In this document: piece after piece, positions 15,400 through 24,990 of the stretch
How positions within the stretch are numbered: the stretch's first letter is position 1
Layout: each line of letters begins with the position of its first letter
Assembly (NCBI GenBank): GCA_029555415.1
Contig: JAKPSI010000061.1
Span: 62,001 to 126,000, forward strand
Direction: 5' to 3'
Length of the DNA: 64,000 nucleotides
DNA from: Bacteroidota bacterium
Lineage (GTDB): Bacteria; Bacteroidota; Bacteroidia; Chitinophagales; Chitinophagaceae
The notes under the pieces: model-generated
Told to the model about the DNA's origin: nothing
Seen by the model: only the letters and a program-made list of their open reading frames with translations
Database searches by the model: none
Position numbers and translations under genes: made by a program

Positions 15400-17565
15400 T
15401 TATTTCATCAGCTTCAGCTCCTTGATGATATTGCTGGCGCCACCGAGTTTATCGATGCACCAGAGTACATAACGGATATCAACGCAGATCGTGCGGTTCA
15501 GGTCCTTATCGAATGCGAGCTTATGGCTCAGTGCTTCATAGTTGCCGTCGAAGGCGAGACCGATCAGTTCACCTTTGTTGTTGATCACGGGTGAACCGGA
15601 GTTACCGCCCGTGATGTCGTTCGTAGTAATGAAACCGATCACCAGGTCCTTACGGGTGGGATCGATGTACTGGCCGAAATCCTTGTTCTTCAGTAATTCG
15701 ATCTGTTTGGAAGGCAGGTCGAATTCATAATCGCCGGCCACATATTTTTCCAGCAATCCTTTGGAAGTGGTCACATAATCATAATGTACCGCGTCACGGG
15801 GGTTGTAACTCTTCACATTGCCATAGCTTACGCGCATGGTGAATGTGGCATCGGGATACATCATCTTCGCTTTCGCAGGATCCATTTCCATGATCCCTTT
15901 CAGGTACAGGCGGCCGTAATCAGCATTGCGGGCAAAGAACTGCGCGTAGAAAGGAGCGTATTTGCTGTTGTAATTCTTGATGAAAGTGCCGGCATAACTG
16001 AACGCGGGGTCATCCTGCAGTTTCAGTGTTTCCGGATTGGCAATGAAAGCCGCCCATTTAGCGTCATCCAGGATCATCGTATTCCTGAACATATCTGCCG
16101 CGAATTTCTTATAAGTAGCTTCATCATCCAGTGAACCATAATTATTCTTCAGTGTGGTGAAGAAACCAACCGGTTGCTGGTCTTTAGGGACGTCATTATA
16201 ATACATTTGCGCAATAGCGCCTACGATGTTCTGATCGGAGAGCTTATTCTCAGATTCCAGGAATCCTTTGCGTGCTTTGTCGGCATTGTCCAGCGCGGCT
16301 TTCATATCCGCCTGGCTGACGCCGGTCTTTACCATCAGATTCTCCAGCTGGATCAGCGAACCCGCGAAAGCGACCAGCGGGGAACCCATGATGCCTTCAT
16401 TCATATACATCCTGTGTTTCGCGTATTTGCGCCATGCATCATAAGCGTCATTCCATTGGGCGAAGATGCTCTCATATTCCGGTTTGCCTTTCGCCCATGC
16501 GATGAATTTCTCTTCCACTTTTCTCTTCTGACCAAATACATCATATTTCAGTAACTGCTTGGTTTCTCCATCATAGAATTTCCAGTAGTTGGCGATACTT
16601 GCATAAGAAGAAGCGAGTTGCAGTTTGATCGCAGGATCCTTCTTCATTTCCTCGAACATGTATTTCAGACGTACATCACGGAGCTTCACCAGTGTGGGGT
16701 TATTGATCTCCGTGCTGAGTGCCACTCCATAAGAGGATTCATAACGGTTGGTGCTGCCGGGATAACCATATATCATGGAGAAATCGCCGTCTTTCAGCGG
16801 TTTCAGGGAAACAGGCAGGAACCATTTTGGTTTCATCGGCACATTCGTGGCCGCATATTTCGCAGCTTTGTTGTCAGGTGAAGTATACACACGGAATACA
16901 GAGAAGTCGCCGGTATGACGGGGCCATTCCCAGTTGTCCGTATCCCCGCCGAATTTACCTACGCTTTCCGGAGGCACACCTACGAGACGGATGTCATTAT
17001 AACGCTGGTAAACGAAAGCCAGGAACTGATTGCCTTTGAATAAAGGACTGACACGGGTTTCAATGAACTGTCCCGCATCGCTCATCCTTTTATTGATGGC
17101 AGCAAGTACCGCGGTTTGTTTCTGTGTACGTTCCACCCCGGATAATCCTTTCAGTGAATCCAGCACTTCCGCAGTTACATCTTCGATGCGCAGCAGGAAT
17201 TGTACGGAAAGATTACTTGGGATCTCCTGGCCTTTATTGGCGGCATAGAAACCATCACGCAGGTAGTTATGTTCTACGGTACTTGCGGAAGCGACCGCAT
17301 CATAACCGCAGTGGTGATTGGTGAAGATGAGTCCTTCGGAGCTCACGATCTCACCGGTGCAACCTCCACCAAAAATGACGATCGCGTCTTTCAGTGAGGC
17401 TTTGTTGATACTGTACAATTGTTCATTGGTCAGTTTGAGTCCTTTCTTCACCATGTCATTGTAAACCTGCTGACCGAGCAGGAAAGGGAGCCACATGCCT
17501 TCATCCGCAAAGGATTTGAAGACGATGGCGATAGCAAGCACAAGCGTTAAAAATATCTTCTTCAT
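15400..17565 (-). CDS. S46-family dipeptidyl-peptidase, DPP7-like
   Basis: 721 codons from ATG 17565, which gives the signal peptide MKKIFLTLVLAIAIVFKSFA; the frame is open further upstream but without a signal. The catalytic triad of family S46 is visible: His85 (FTNHHCGY), Asp220 (WPRHTGDF) and Ser656 (GGNSGSP). The residue 18 after the catalytic Ser is Gly (AFDGNYE). In characterised enzymes Gly here goes with DPP7 (hydrophobic P1) and Arg with DPP11 (acidic P1), so I infer DPP7-like specificity. Such periplasmic enzymes remove dipeptides from peptides for uptake as carbon and nitrogen source. A promoter match lies at 17586-17616 inside the end of the patatin gene. Confidence 0.92.
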   Translation of the reverse strand: MKKIFLTLVLAIAIVFKSFADEGMWLPFLLGQQVYNDMVKKGLKLTNEQLYSINKASLKDAIVIFGGGCTGEIVSSEGLIFTNHHCGYDAVASASTVEHNYLRDGFYAANKGQEIPSNLSVQFLLRIEDVTAEVLDSLKGLSGVERTQKQTAVLAAINKRMSDAGQFIETRVSPLFKGNQFLAFVYQRYNDIRLVGVPPESVGKFGGDTDNWEWPRHTGDFSVFRVYTSPDNKAAKYAATNVPMKPKWFLPVSLKPLKDGDFSMIYGYPGSTNRYESSYGVALSTEINNPTLVKLRDVRLKYMFEEMKKDPAIKLQLASSYASIANYWKFYDGETKQLLKYDVFGQKRKVEEKFIAWAKGKPEYESIFAQWNDAYDAWRKYAKHRMYMNEGIMGSPLVAFAGSLIQLENLMVKTGVSQADMKAALDNADKARKGFLESENKLSDQNIVGAIAQMYYNDVPKDQQPVGFFTTLKNNYGSLDDEATYKKFAADMFRNTMILDDAKWAAFIANPETLKLQDDPAFSYAGTFIKNYNSKYAPFYAQFFARNADYGRLYLKGIMEMDPAKAKMMYPDATFTMRVSYGNVKSYNPRDAVHYDYVTTSKGLLEKYVAGDYEFDLPSKQIELLKNKDFGQYIDPTRKDLVIGFITTNDITGGNSGSPVINNKGELIGLAFDGNYEALSHKLAFDKDLNRTICVDIRYVLWCIDKLGGASNIIKELKLMK

Positions 17566-17585
17566 AAAATGAAATTTAAGTGGAA

Positions 17586-17616
17586 CAAACCTACTTAAAT
17601 TTCGAGGGCTTGCCAA
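17586..17616 (-). promoter_or_regulatory. Promoter of the S46 peptidase
   Basis: On the minus strand TTG (17616-17614) is followed after exactly 20 bases by TAGGTTTG (17593-17586), a full match to the Bacteroidota -33/-7 consensus. It lies about 20 bases before ATG 17565 and overlaps the last codons of the upstream patatin-like gene. Confidence 0.6.
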
Positions 17617-20008
17617 AAAGGGTGGTGCTGATACGCTTGTTCAGTTCAAGCAAGGCGGAGGCGGAATGGTCGGGACTGATCTTCGTCATGTACCTGCTTT
17701 CCCGCAGGAAACTGGCGTTCGCCAGCAATGTATTATTCATCTGGGTACGTTGCACGTTGGAGATCACCCAGTTCATGGAGAATTCATCCTCTTTCCCCTT
17801 GTTTTCATACAGATCGATCTTATTATAATGTGTCGTGTCCTTGTACAATGCGTATAAATAACTCTTCAGCCGCTGATCGTTCACCGTGGTCTGTGTGCCA
17901 TAAGAACCCAGCAGGGTCTTGGCCGGCGCCAGCAGATCGTTCGTCATTGAGTTGATCGGTTCTTTCTGCATTTCTTTCGGATCCGTATTGGAAATATGGA
18001 TCACATGGAACTCGATCTTATTGCGATAACGCATGAATGCCGTATCTGTTTCCATCAGGTTTCGCATGGCGATGATCATCTCATTCACCACGCCCGCACC
18101 TGAATTATCGAAATAACCACCGTCAACGAAATATTGTGAATGCCAGGTATTGCTGTCGGCACCGGTTCCCGCTTCGTCGATCCTCCCTGCGGGACTGATA
18201 TACGGGAAGCTCGCACCCAGCACCACCGCGGTACTCAACCGCATATCGCGTTTTTCCCCGAGCATGCTCAGTACATCCAAACGGTCATTGAAATAGTTGT
18301 TCTGCGCACTGTCTGCCTTGATGCGGATATTACTGATCACTGCGGGCCGCCCGTCCTGCATCCGGGTCGTATTGATACAAAGTATCGGCAGCCGGTAGAT
18401 GGAGGAATCATTTTGTGTGATGATATCGGAGAACCGCACCGCGAAACTATCATAGAGGAACGCGTCCCGCTCAGGTGCTTTTTCCAGGGATCTGGCCAGC
18501 GCATGCCCTCGGTCCATCTCCATACCATTCAGGAAAGGAAGGAAATTACGGAAGATGTCCGGCCCCAGTAAATGGGATACCGTGAAGGTGAGAAAATCAC
18601 TGCCCAGATATTGTTTGGCCGCACTGTCGAATGTGATCCCTTTTTTCTGCAGACTATCCTTTGCACGCAGCAAGCTGAAGAAAGTACCGGTACCCACACT
18701 GCCGCCAGAGGCGCCGGATAAACAAAAAAGATGATCCGCGAATTTGCCGCCTGAACTGTCCTGCAAGCCACACAGGATATTCGCCGTCCAGTATCCGGAA
18801 CGTGAAGCACCGCCATTGGCCATCACGAAGTAGACCGGGTATGTACTATTGGAAGTATCGGCCAGCAGATCTTTACGGATCGGATCATTCAGCCAGTTAT
18901 TGAAATATTGTTTGAGGTTCTGACGATCATCGAATCGTGGCGCATCGGCGGTCTTGGCCGGCAGCTTCAGCTGATGCGAATCCCAGAAAGCACCAAAGAT
19001 CAGGGAGATGGCAAAGAGTAACAGGTGACAGTTGAAACGTATCAGTACGGAAAGATAAGTGAGCATATTACCGAAGCCTAGCAATACACCGAACGCGAGC
19101 AGCATGAATGGAAAGGACCCGATGAACACAGCGAAACGGATATCAATGATCGCGGTGGTATAGAAAAAGATCCCGATCGCACTGATCACCAGGAAAAAGC
19201 GGACATAATTCGGATTCTCATCATGTACGATGATATACTGTAATCTTCTGATCAGTGATGAATGACGTGTCACATGTTGTTTGTTCTCCGGAACACGTAT
19301 CGATTCCGCAACATCCAGTTCACGTCTTACGATCAGTAACAGTACGAGCGCCAGCTGCAGCACCAGTAACAGACCGATCACCCACCAGTAGGTATGTATT
19401 TTTATGACCACACTGATCGCGATCAACAGGACCGTGTGTGCCACCATACGTACGCGTTTCAGGAATTTGACCCAGCCTTCACTCGTTCTTTCTTTTTTCT
19501 GCAGGAACCAGGTCCAGAAATGATAGATCAGCGTGAACTCGCCGTAACTGAGTAATAACATTACATGCCATTGCCATTCTTTCAAATGGATATGACTGTA
19601 ATATTCCAGCCGCAGGAATGCAATGAGGATAATGGACAAGCAGGTAAAGGCAAGGATGCGCGGGATCTGGATGCGGAAGATCTCCCAGACCGGATCATCA
19701 TCCGGGTCCTGGAATTGTTTGGCCCTGGCGATGATGCGCGTGGAATACCAGGTAACATAGACCCAGAAGATCAGGGCAACGACGAAACTGCTGAATTCAT
19801 AAAGGCTTTTAGTCTTTTCAGGTTCTTCCAGTGTGATCACCATCAGATCGCGCCCTTGTGTGATCTGCCAGAACGCGAAATAAGCCGCGAACAGGAAGAT
19901 GATGGAAGGGAAGAATAACCACAGTGAGCGGAGCAGGCAGCGCCAGGTATGCCACAGGAAAAAGTGGCCCAATACCAGCAGTCGTTTATTTTCCCTGGAA
20001 AGCATCAT
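17591..20008 (-). CDS. Membrane-anchored patatin-like phospholipase, paralogue 1
   Basis: 805 codons. The first about 340 residues hold roughly eight membrane helices (for example LWLFFPSIIFLFAAYFAFW and VIGLLLVLQLALVLLLIV). The C-terminal half is a patatin fold: oxyanion loop ANGGASRSGYW, nucleophile elbow LSGASGGSVG (Ser near residue 433), and the catalytic Asp in YFVDGGYFDNSGAG. Both members of the Ser-Asp dyad are intact, so lipid acyl-hydrolase activity at the inner membrane is likely. It follows a close paralogue (20067-22373) in the same direction with a 58-base gap. Substrate and physiological role are unknown. Confidence 0.87.
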   Translation of the reverse strand: MMLSRENKRLLVLGHFFLWHTWRCLLRSLWLFFPSIIFLFAAYFAFWQITQGRDLMVITLEEPEKTKSLYEFSSFVVALIFWVYVTWYSTRIIARAKQFQDPDDDPVWEIFRIQIPRILAFTCLSIILIAFLRLEYYSHIHLKEWQWHVMLLLSYGEFTLIYHFWTWFLQKKERTSEGWVKFLKRVRMVAHTVLLIAISVVIKIHTYWWVIGLLLVLQLALVLLLIVRRELDVAESIRVPENKQHVTRHSSLIRRLQYIIVHDENPNYVRFFLVISAIGIFFYTTAIIDIRFAVFIGSFPFMLLAFGVLLGFGNMLTYLSVLIRFNCHLLLFAISLIFGAFWDSHQLKLPAKTADAPRFDDRQNLKQYFNNWLNDPIRKDLLADTSNSTYPVYFVMANGGASRSGYWTANILCGLQDSSGGKFADHLFCLSGASGGSVGTGTFFSLLRAKDSLQKKGITFDSAAKQYLGSDFLTFTVSHLLGPDIFRNFLPFLNGMEMDRGHALARSLEKAPERDAFLYDSFAVRFSDIITQNDSSIYRLPILCINTTRMQDGRPAVISNIRIKADSAQNNYFNDRLDVLSMLGEKRDMRLSTAVVLGASFPYISPAGRIDEAGTGADSNTWHSQYFVDGGYFDNSGAGVVNEMIIAMRNLMETDTAFMRYRNKIEFHVIHISNTDPKEMQKEPINSMTNDLLAPAKTLLGSYGTQTTVNDQRLKSYLYALYKDTTHYNKIDLYENKGKEDEFSMNWVISNVQRTQMNNTLLANASFLRESRYMTKISPDHSASALLELNKRISTTLFGKPSKFK

Positions 20009-20066
20009 GGTGTTCCTCTAAAGTAAAGCACTGCAGCAAATAAACAATACCCACTTCCCCCGATAT

Positions 20067-22373
20067 TTATTTCACCAGTGCCAGCACCCGATCCAGTTCT
20101 TCGTTGTGCTTCACCCGGTACTGCATCTTTTCCAGTGCATGCGCGGAAATGACCCAGTTCATGGAATACCGGTTCGAATCAAAATGCTTATACAGGTCAT
20201 ACCTGATGTAATGGGCATTGTTAAGGTAGGTATGGGTCATGGAATTGACCAGTCGCAGGTCATTCACCGCGGTCTGCGTGCCATAAGCCCCCATCAGGGT
20301 TTTGATCGGCGCGGCAAGGTCATTCACCAGCGGGTTCACACTTTTAAGTACACGATATCCCCGCTGATCATTGGAGATATGCAAAATATAGAATTGCAGT
20401 TTTTTCCTGTAAGGCAGGTAAAAAGGATCCTTGTTCATGATGTCCTGGATCAGCCCGATCATTTCATTCACCACACCGGAACCGGAATTATCAAAGTAAC
20501 CTCCATCCACAAAATACTCAGGCTCTGTGAATGATCTGTAAGAACCATCCTCCTGCCTGAGCTGTAATTGGCTGTTGAAACGTCCGGCCGGACTGATGTA
20601 CGGGAAACTGGCACCAAGCACCAGCGCGGAACTGAGTTTCATTTCCACATTATCATCCAGCATTCCCAATACGTCATGCCGGTTGTTGAATTCAGGATTA
20701 TCCAGCGATATGGTACTGATGACCGCCGGTGATCCGTCCTGCATTCTCGTTGTATTGATGCAAAGGATCGGCAGATGATTGAACGGCTGATCGGTCTGTG
20801 TTACGAGTTGTGAAAGTCCTGTGGCCATACTGTCATACAGGAAATTACTTTTACCGCAGGATGTTTCCATGGCATGCGCCAGTGCGGCAGAACGGTCATC
20901 GATCGACTTCAGCCCGAAGATGTGACGGAATACATCCGGGCCCAGCATTCTGGCGAGCGTGAAGGTCAGGAAATCCGAGTTCAGGTAATGGATCGCGGCT
21001 TCATTCATCGCGGAATCACTCGGATCCTTCAGTTTCAATGCTGCTTTGCTGCGCAACAGATTGTAGAAGGTAGCATTGCCTACACTGCCGCCGGACGCGC
21101 CGGATAAACAAAACAGATGTTCCGAGAATTTCCCGCCTGAACGGTCTTCCAGATGCGTTAAGGAAGATGCGACCCAGAATCCCGAACGGGAAGCACCACC
21201 ATCGGCCAGCGAGAAGATGACCGGATAGGCTTTGACCGAAGTGTCATTCAGCGAATGCATCCTTGCACTGTCACTGACCCAGGCCTTGAGATACGCGGCA
21301 ATATTCTGCCGTTTGCTGAATGATCTGGACGGATCTTTCTTGCTTTCCAGCTGAACGTAATGGGGCTCATGCAGCAGCCCCATTAAAAATGCAATGATGA
21401 ATAAAACGATATGAAAATTGAAGCGGGTCAGTACGGAAATGTATGCTACGATATTACCCAGCAGCAGCAATACCCCGAAGGCGATGAACACGAAAGGAAA
21501 GCTGCCGATGAAGGAAGCAAAGTTGACGGAGATAACGGTCGCGAAATAAACAATGAAAGTGAAGAAGCCCACGGCCAGGAAGAATTTCACATAGCCAATA
21601 TCCTCTTTGTCAAGCAACAATCCCGTGAAACGCCTGAAGAATGGGGATCCCGGCGTGAATGGACGTTCTGAGTCAGGCATCTGGTAGAATGATTCTCCTT
21701 TCGCTTCGATCAGTTTGCGGCGGATGATCAGCAACAGCACCAGTGCCTGTTGCATACCCATCAGCAGCAGGATCAGTCCCAGAAAGATATGGAAGATGAT
21801 CACCACCCCGGCCGCAATGGCCAGTATGATCCAGACCGTTTTTTGTACCGACTTCAGGAATTTATGGTACTGATCATCCGACCGTTCTTTTTTATTCGTG
21901 AACAGATTCCAGAGATGATAAACACCGAAGTAGGCGGGAATGGTCAGCACAAGCAGCAGCATGCACAGCCATCCGGGTAATACAGGACTATCCGGGCCCG
22001 GCGTATCGATCTGGAAAAAAGCAAGGACAACGATACTGTAACATAAGTAGGCGAGTAAACGCGGGAACTGCACCCGCATGGCGACCCATAAGGGGTCTTC
22101 TTCTTTATGCATGAATGCCTTTGCCTTCGCGGCCAGCCGGGATGAATACCAGGTCACATAACTCCAGAAAGCCTGAGCAAGGATGAAGAAGCCGAATGTT
22201 TTGGGATTCTCCAGCGTAAGCACCATCAGGTCCTTTCCCTGCATCAGTGTCCAGAAAGCGGCATAGCTGAACAGGAGAAACAGGATGGCAGGGAAGAAGA
22301 GCCAGATGCTGTTGAACAAGAAACGCCAGAAACGAAGCGTGATAAGGTCTTTAAGCAAAAAAGCCTTGCTCAT
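20067..22373 (-). CDS. Membrane-anchored patatin-like phospholipase, paralogue 2
   Basis: 768 codons with the same design as its downstream neighbour: about eight membrane helices in the first 340 residues (FLFNSIWLFFPAILFLLFSY onwards), then ADGGASRSGFWVASS, LSGASGGSVGNATFYNLLRS (Ser near residue 426), CINTTRMQDGSPAVIS and YFVDGGYFDNSGSGVV. Strong stretch-by-stretch identity shows a tandem duplication, yet the N-terminal tips and loop lengths differ, so the copies have diverged and both seem functional. A good promoter lies directly upstream (22389-22419). Confidence 0.87.
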   Translation of the reverse strand: MSKAFLLKDLITLRFWRFLFNSIWLFFPAILFLLFSYAAFWTLMQGKDLMVLTLENPKTFGFFILAQAFWSYVTWYSSRLAAKAKAFMHKEEDPLWVAMRVQFPRLLAYLCYSIVVLAFFQIDTPGPDSPVLPGWLCMLLLVLTIPAYFGVYHLWNLFTNKKERSDDQYHKFLKSVQKTVWIILAIAAGVVIIFHIFLGLILLLMGMQQALVLLLIIRRKLIEAKGESFYQMPDSERPFTPGSPFFRRFTGLLLDKEDIGYVKFFLAVGFFTFIVYFATVISVNFASFIGSFPFVFIAFGVLLLLGNIVAYISVLTRFNFHIVLFIIAFLMGLLHEPHYVQLESKKDPSRSFSKRQNIAAYLKAWVSDSARMHSLNDTSVKAYPVIFSLADGGASRSGFWVASSLTHLEDRSGGKFSEHLFCLSGASGGSVGNATFYNLLRSKAALKLKDPSDSAMNEAAIHYLNSDFLTFTLARMLGPDVFRHIFGLKSIDDRSAALAHAMETSCGKSNFLYDSMATGLSQLVTQTDQPFNHLPILCINTTRMQDGSPAVISTISLDNPEFNNRHDVLGMLDDNVEMKLSSALVLGASFPYISPAGRFNSQLQLRQEDGSYRSFTEPEYFVDGGYFDNSGSGVVNEMIGLIQDIMNKDPFYLPYRKKLQFYILHISNDQRGYRVLKSVNPLVNDLAAPIKTLMGAYGTQTAVNDLRLVNSMTHTYLNNAHYIRYDLYKHFDSNRYSMNWVISAHALEKMQYRVKHNEELDRVLALVK

Positions 22374-22388
22374 GGTTGTTGGTTTTTC

Positions 22389-22419
22389 TAAAGATAGTTT
22401 TCACGATCGTAAACTGCAA
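22389..22419 (-). promoter_or_regulatory. Promoter of the patatin-like gene pair
   Basis: TTG (22419-22417, minus strand), 20 bases, then TATCTTTA (22396-22389), one mismatch from TAnnTTTG. It lies about 16 bases before ATG 22373, leaving a very short leader. Confidence 0.5.
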
Positions 22420-22439
22420 GTGCCGGGCTTAAAACAAAA

Positions 22440-22461
22440 AAAGCGCCTGATCGGGCGCTTT
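22440..22461 (-). terminator. Intrinsic terminator
   Basis: AAAGCGCC / GGCGCTTT arms (22440-22447 and 22454-22461) form an 8-bp hairpin. On the minus strand it is followed by a run of U. It ends the transcript of the secreted protein at 22485-23309. Confidence 0.75.
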
Positions 22462-22484
22462 AGTTCAGTTGAAACGGAACAGTA

Positions 22485-23309
22485 TCATTTATAACCTTTC
22501 CAGATCCTGGCTTCCGTATCGAATAACCAGAAGATGCCATTCGCATAGGCGAAGTTCAATGCGGTTTCAACCGGCGCACTTTCAGGCAATGAGAATTTAC
22601 GGGTGATACTCCCGGTTTCGAGATCATACAATTCGATCTCTCTATTCACGGTATTCAATAATCCCAATTCGGCCTTTTTGATGCCGGTATACACGACGGT
22701 TGTGGTGTTATAATCATCAATGTATATACTGTTATCTACTTCAATTTCATCTTCCGCTTCCTGAGCGGAGTATCCCAATGTGAGATCCAGTTGTTCTTTA
22801 TATTCACGCGTAAGGGCATTGTATTTTTCAATATTACCGTCTTCATTGAAGAAGTATACCAGTTTGTTGATGGGATCGTATGCGCCAACGGACTGTTCGT
22901 CTGGTTGAAACGATCCTTCTTCCAGGATCTTGACAGACGCGGGGGCGCCGTTAGGGCCGAGTTTATATTCCGCCCAGCCGTATGTGCCGTATCCGTTCAT
23001 CTGGAGTGTTTTGGTATTGGGGTTGTACCATAATCCGCGGACATCGAACAGCGTTTCCTGATCAGTCTTTGTCAGGAGTTTACCCGTTGTGCTGTACGCA
23101 CCGATAAAGAACTCAATATTACCCGCCATTGCAGCATAGTATCTTTTCAGCACCGGATGCCATGCCACGGAAGCCGCATTGGCGCCGCCTTCGCGGGGAA
23201 TGACCAGTTCCAGTACTTTTTTAAGGGGTTTGATGGCAATGGTATCCTGTGCAAGGGCACTCTGGAATAACAGTGCGGAAAGGCTGAGTAAGAAGAACGT
23301 CTTTTTCAT
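22485..23309 (-). CDS. Secreted hypothetical protein, beta-propeller-like
   Basis: 274 codons with a clear signal peptide (MKKTFFLLSLSALLFQSALA). The body has repeated strand-turn units (FIGAYSTTGKLLTK, LVYFFNEDGNIEKYN, REIELYDLETGSITRKFSLP) that read like a WD/NHL-type propeller without Trp-Asp motifs. No catalytic residues are apparent. It is probably a periplasmic or surface-binding protein. It lies 69 bases downstream of obg, with a weak hairpin between, and is followed by a good terminator. Confidence 0.68.
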   Translation of the reverse strand: MKKTFFLLSLSALLFQSALAQDTIAIKPLKKVLELVIPREGGANAASVAWHPVLKRYYAAMAGNIEFFIGAYSTTGKLLTKTDQETLFDVRGLWYNPNTKTLQMNGYGTYGWAEYKLGPNGAPASVKILEEGSFQPDEQSVGAYDPINKLVYFFNEDGNIEKYNALTREYKEQLDLTLGYSAQEAEDEIEVDNSIYIDDYNTTTVVYTGIKKAELGLLNTVNREIELYDLETGSITRKFSLPESAPVETALNFAYANGIFWLFDTEARIWKGYK

Positions 23310-23378
23310 AAAGGGCTTGTTTGAACGGTAAAGTAACGATATCAGCCCTTGCCTTACTATACCCTCTCAAGGGTAGTT

Positions 23379-24380
23379 TTAGGAGGTCGGCTGGTTCAGG
23401 GTCTTCCATAACAGGTCTTTCAGCTCTACCAGACCCTTAGTTGTAACGGAAGAAAAGAACAGATGCGGGATGTTGGCCGGTAATTCCTTTTCGATGGCCT
23501 GTTTCAGTTCATCATCCAGCATATCGCTTTTGCTGATGCCGATGATGAATTGCTTATTGAGGAGTTCAGGGTTGAATTGTTCCAGTTCATTGACCAGGAT
23601 CGCGTATTCCTTACCATGATCCGGACTATCGGCCGGGATCAGGAATAATAATACCGCGTTGCGTTCGATATGGCGCAGGAACCGGTGACCGAGTCCTCTG
23701 CCTTCCGCCGCACCTTCAATGATACCGGGAAGATCGGCTATGCAAAAGCTCTTCCCTTCACGGTATTCAACCATGCCCAGATTAGGGACGATCGTAGTGA
23801 AAGCGTAATCCGCGATCTTGGGTTTGGCTGCGGTGATAACAGAGAGCAATGTGGATTTGCCTGCATTCGGGAACCCGACCAATCCTACATCCGCCAGTAC
23901 TTTCAGCTCCAGTATCTTCCATCCTTCCACGCCATCTTCACCAGGTTGCGCGTATTCAGGTGCCTGATTGGTAGGTGTAGCGAAGTTGGCATTACCCAGA
24001 CCGCCGCGGCCACCCGCCATCCAGATGATCTCCTGTCCGTCTTCCAGTATTTCCGCTTCCTGCTTACCCGTTTCTTCATCACGGGCAATGGTACCCAGGG
24101 GTACTTCAATGATCACATCCTTACCATAACGGCCGGATGAATTATTGCCACTGCCGCATTCGCCGTCTTCCGCCAGTACATTCTTGAAATAACGGAGGTG
24201 GAGCAGGGTCCAGAGATTCTTGTTGCCGCGCAGGATGATATGGGCTCCCCGGCCGCCATCGCCGCCGTCGGGTCCGCCCATGGCTGTGAACTTGTTACGC
24301 ATGAAATGCCTGCTGCCGGGGCCGCCATGGCCGCTCTTGCAAAATATCCTGATCTGGTCAACAAAATTGGTCTTCTCCAC
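23379..24380 (-). CDS. obg: Obg-family ribosome-associated GTPase
   Basis: 333 codons starting at GTG 24380 ([20 protein letters not shown]), the only start in place for the conserved N-terminus. The Gly-rich Obg fold occupies residues 1-160. The G domain shows G1 GFPNAGKST (169-177), G2 with YAFTTIVPN and G3 DLPGIIEGA (216-224). The G4 position reads ISKSD, where most GTPases have NKxD. There is no C-terminal OCT domain. Obg acts in 50S ribosome assembly and growth control. A -7-like TATATTTG lies at 24408-24401. Confidence 0.93.
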   Translation of the reverse strand: MEKTNFVDQIRIFCKSGHGGPGSRHFMRNKFTAMGGPDGGDGGRGAHIILRGNKNLWTLLHLRYFKNVLAEDGECGSGNNSSGRYGKDVIIEVPLGTIARDEETGKQEAEILEDGQEIIWMAGGRGGLGNANFATPTNQAPEYAQPGEDGVEGWKILELKVLADVGLVGFPNAGKSTLLSVITAAKPKIADYAFTTIVPNLGMVEYREGKSFCIADLPGIIEGAAEGRGLGHRFLRHIERNAVLLFLIPADSPDHGKEYAILVNELEQFNPELLNKQFIIGISKSDMLDDELKQAIEKELPANIPHLFFSSVTTKGLVELKDLLWKTLNQPTS

Positions 24381-24400
24381 GCTGGGGTATTAATGTTCTG

Positions 24401-24408
24401 CAAATATA
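24401..24408 (-). promoter_or_regulatory. Probable -7 element of obg
   Basis: TATATTTG on the minus strand, 20 bases before the GTG start of obg, exactly matches the Bacteroidota -7 consensus. No -33 TTG is found at the usual distance. Confidence 0.4.
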
Positions 24409-24491
24409 CCGCACCCGTACAACGTGCAGCGTGTTTTGGGCGACATAATAATATATACGACCTTGTTAGTACCTGATCAAACATTTGAACC

Positions 24492-24863
24492 ATGAAATGG
24501 CTACTCATCGCGCTGATCCTCCCACTGGCCTGGTGTGCCGCACCCCGTTCCGCTTCAAAACAGGCGGCTCCGGAAGGAAAGGACTCCATACCGGCCTGCA
24601 TCCGTTCCCTGATCAATGAGCGGAATATGGACATACCGCCTTCTCCGCCACAGTCCATCACGACATATACTTATGAAGGGAAAACTGTTTACTATTTCAG
24701 AGAAGGGTGCTGCGATAAATTCAATGTAGTGTACGATGACAGTTGCCATTTACTCGGTGCGCCTGACGGCGGCTTCACCGGCCGCGGGGATGGGAAATTG
24801 CCGGGATTCTTCAGCAAAGCGAAGATGATCAGGGTTGTCTGGAAAGAAGATGGGAATAAGTAA
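24492..24863 (+). CDS. DUF6970-like lipoprotein
   Basis: 123 codons. The N-terminus MKWLLIALILPLAWCAAPRS ends with a lipoprotein-type Cys at residue 15. The body CIRSLINERNMDIPPSPPQS, VYYFREGCCDKFNVVYDDSC and LLGAPDGGFTGRGDG is the pattern I associate with DUF6970, small Bacteroidota proteins with a CC pair and a GGFTGRGDG motif, of unknown function. The stop codon (AATAAGTAA) lies at the edge of a 7-bp repeat array. It faces the convergent T9SS gene across a bidirectional terminator. Confidence 0.75.
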   Translation: MKWLLIALILPLAWCAAPRSASKQAAPEGKDSIPACIRSLINERNMDIPPSPPQSITTYTYEGKTVYYFREGCCDKFNVVYDDSCHLLGAPDGGFTGRGDGKLPGFFSKAKMIRVVWKEDGNK

Positions 24864-24990
24864 TAGGTAACAGGTGAAAGGTAAAAGGTAAAAGAAAAGA
24901 GGCGTAACAATTACATGCCACGCCTCTTATAATATTTACTGTTGTTGTCTTAATACTTAATACTTCATACTCAATACTTCATACTTACTG
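24855..24990. repeat. Two 7-bp repeat arrays around a terminator
   Basis: Six units of aataggt/aaaaggt type fill 24855-24896 and overlap the stop codon of the lipoprotein gene. Six units of cttaata/cttcata type fill 24949-24990 and contain the stop codon of the convergent T9SS gene. Between them lies a hairpin. Both arrays keep an exact 7-base period although their consensus differs. Confidence 0.85.
24897..24928. terminator. Bidirectional terminator between convergent genes
   Basis: AAGAGGCGT (24897-24905) and ACGCCTCTT (24920-24928) form a 9-bp stem with a 14-base loop, placed between the lipoprotein gene and the convergent T9SS gene. Confidence 0.65.

Noticed and set aside
23345-23378. 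ACCCT/AGGGT hairpin after obg as terminator
   Set aside because: The stem is only 5 bp and no U-tract follows on the minus strand, so it is not convincing.
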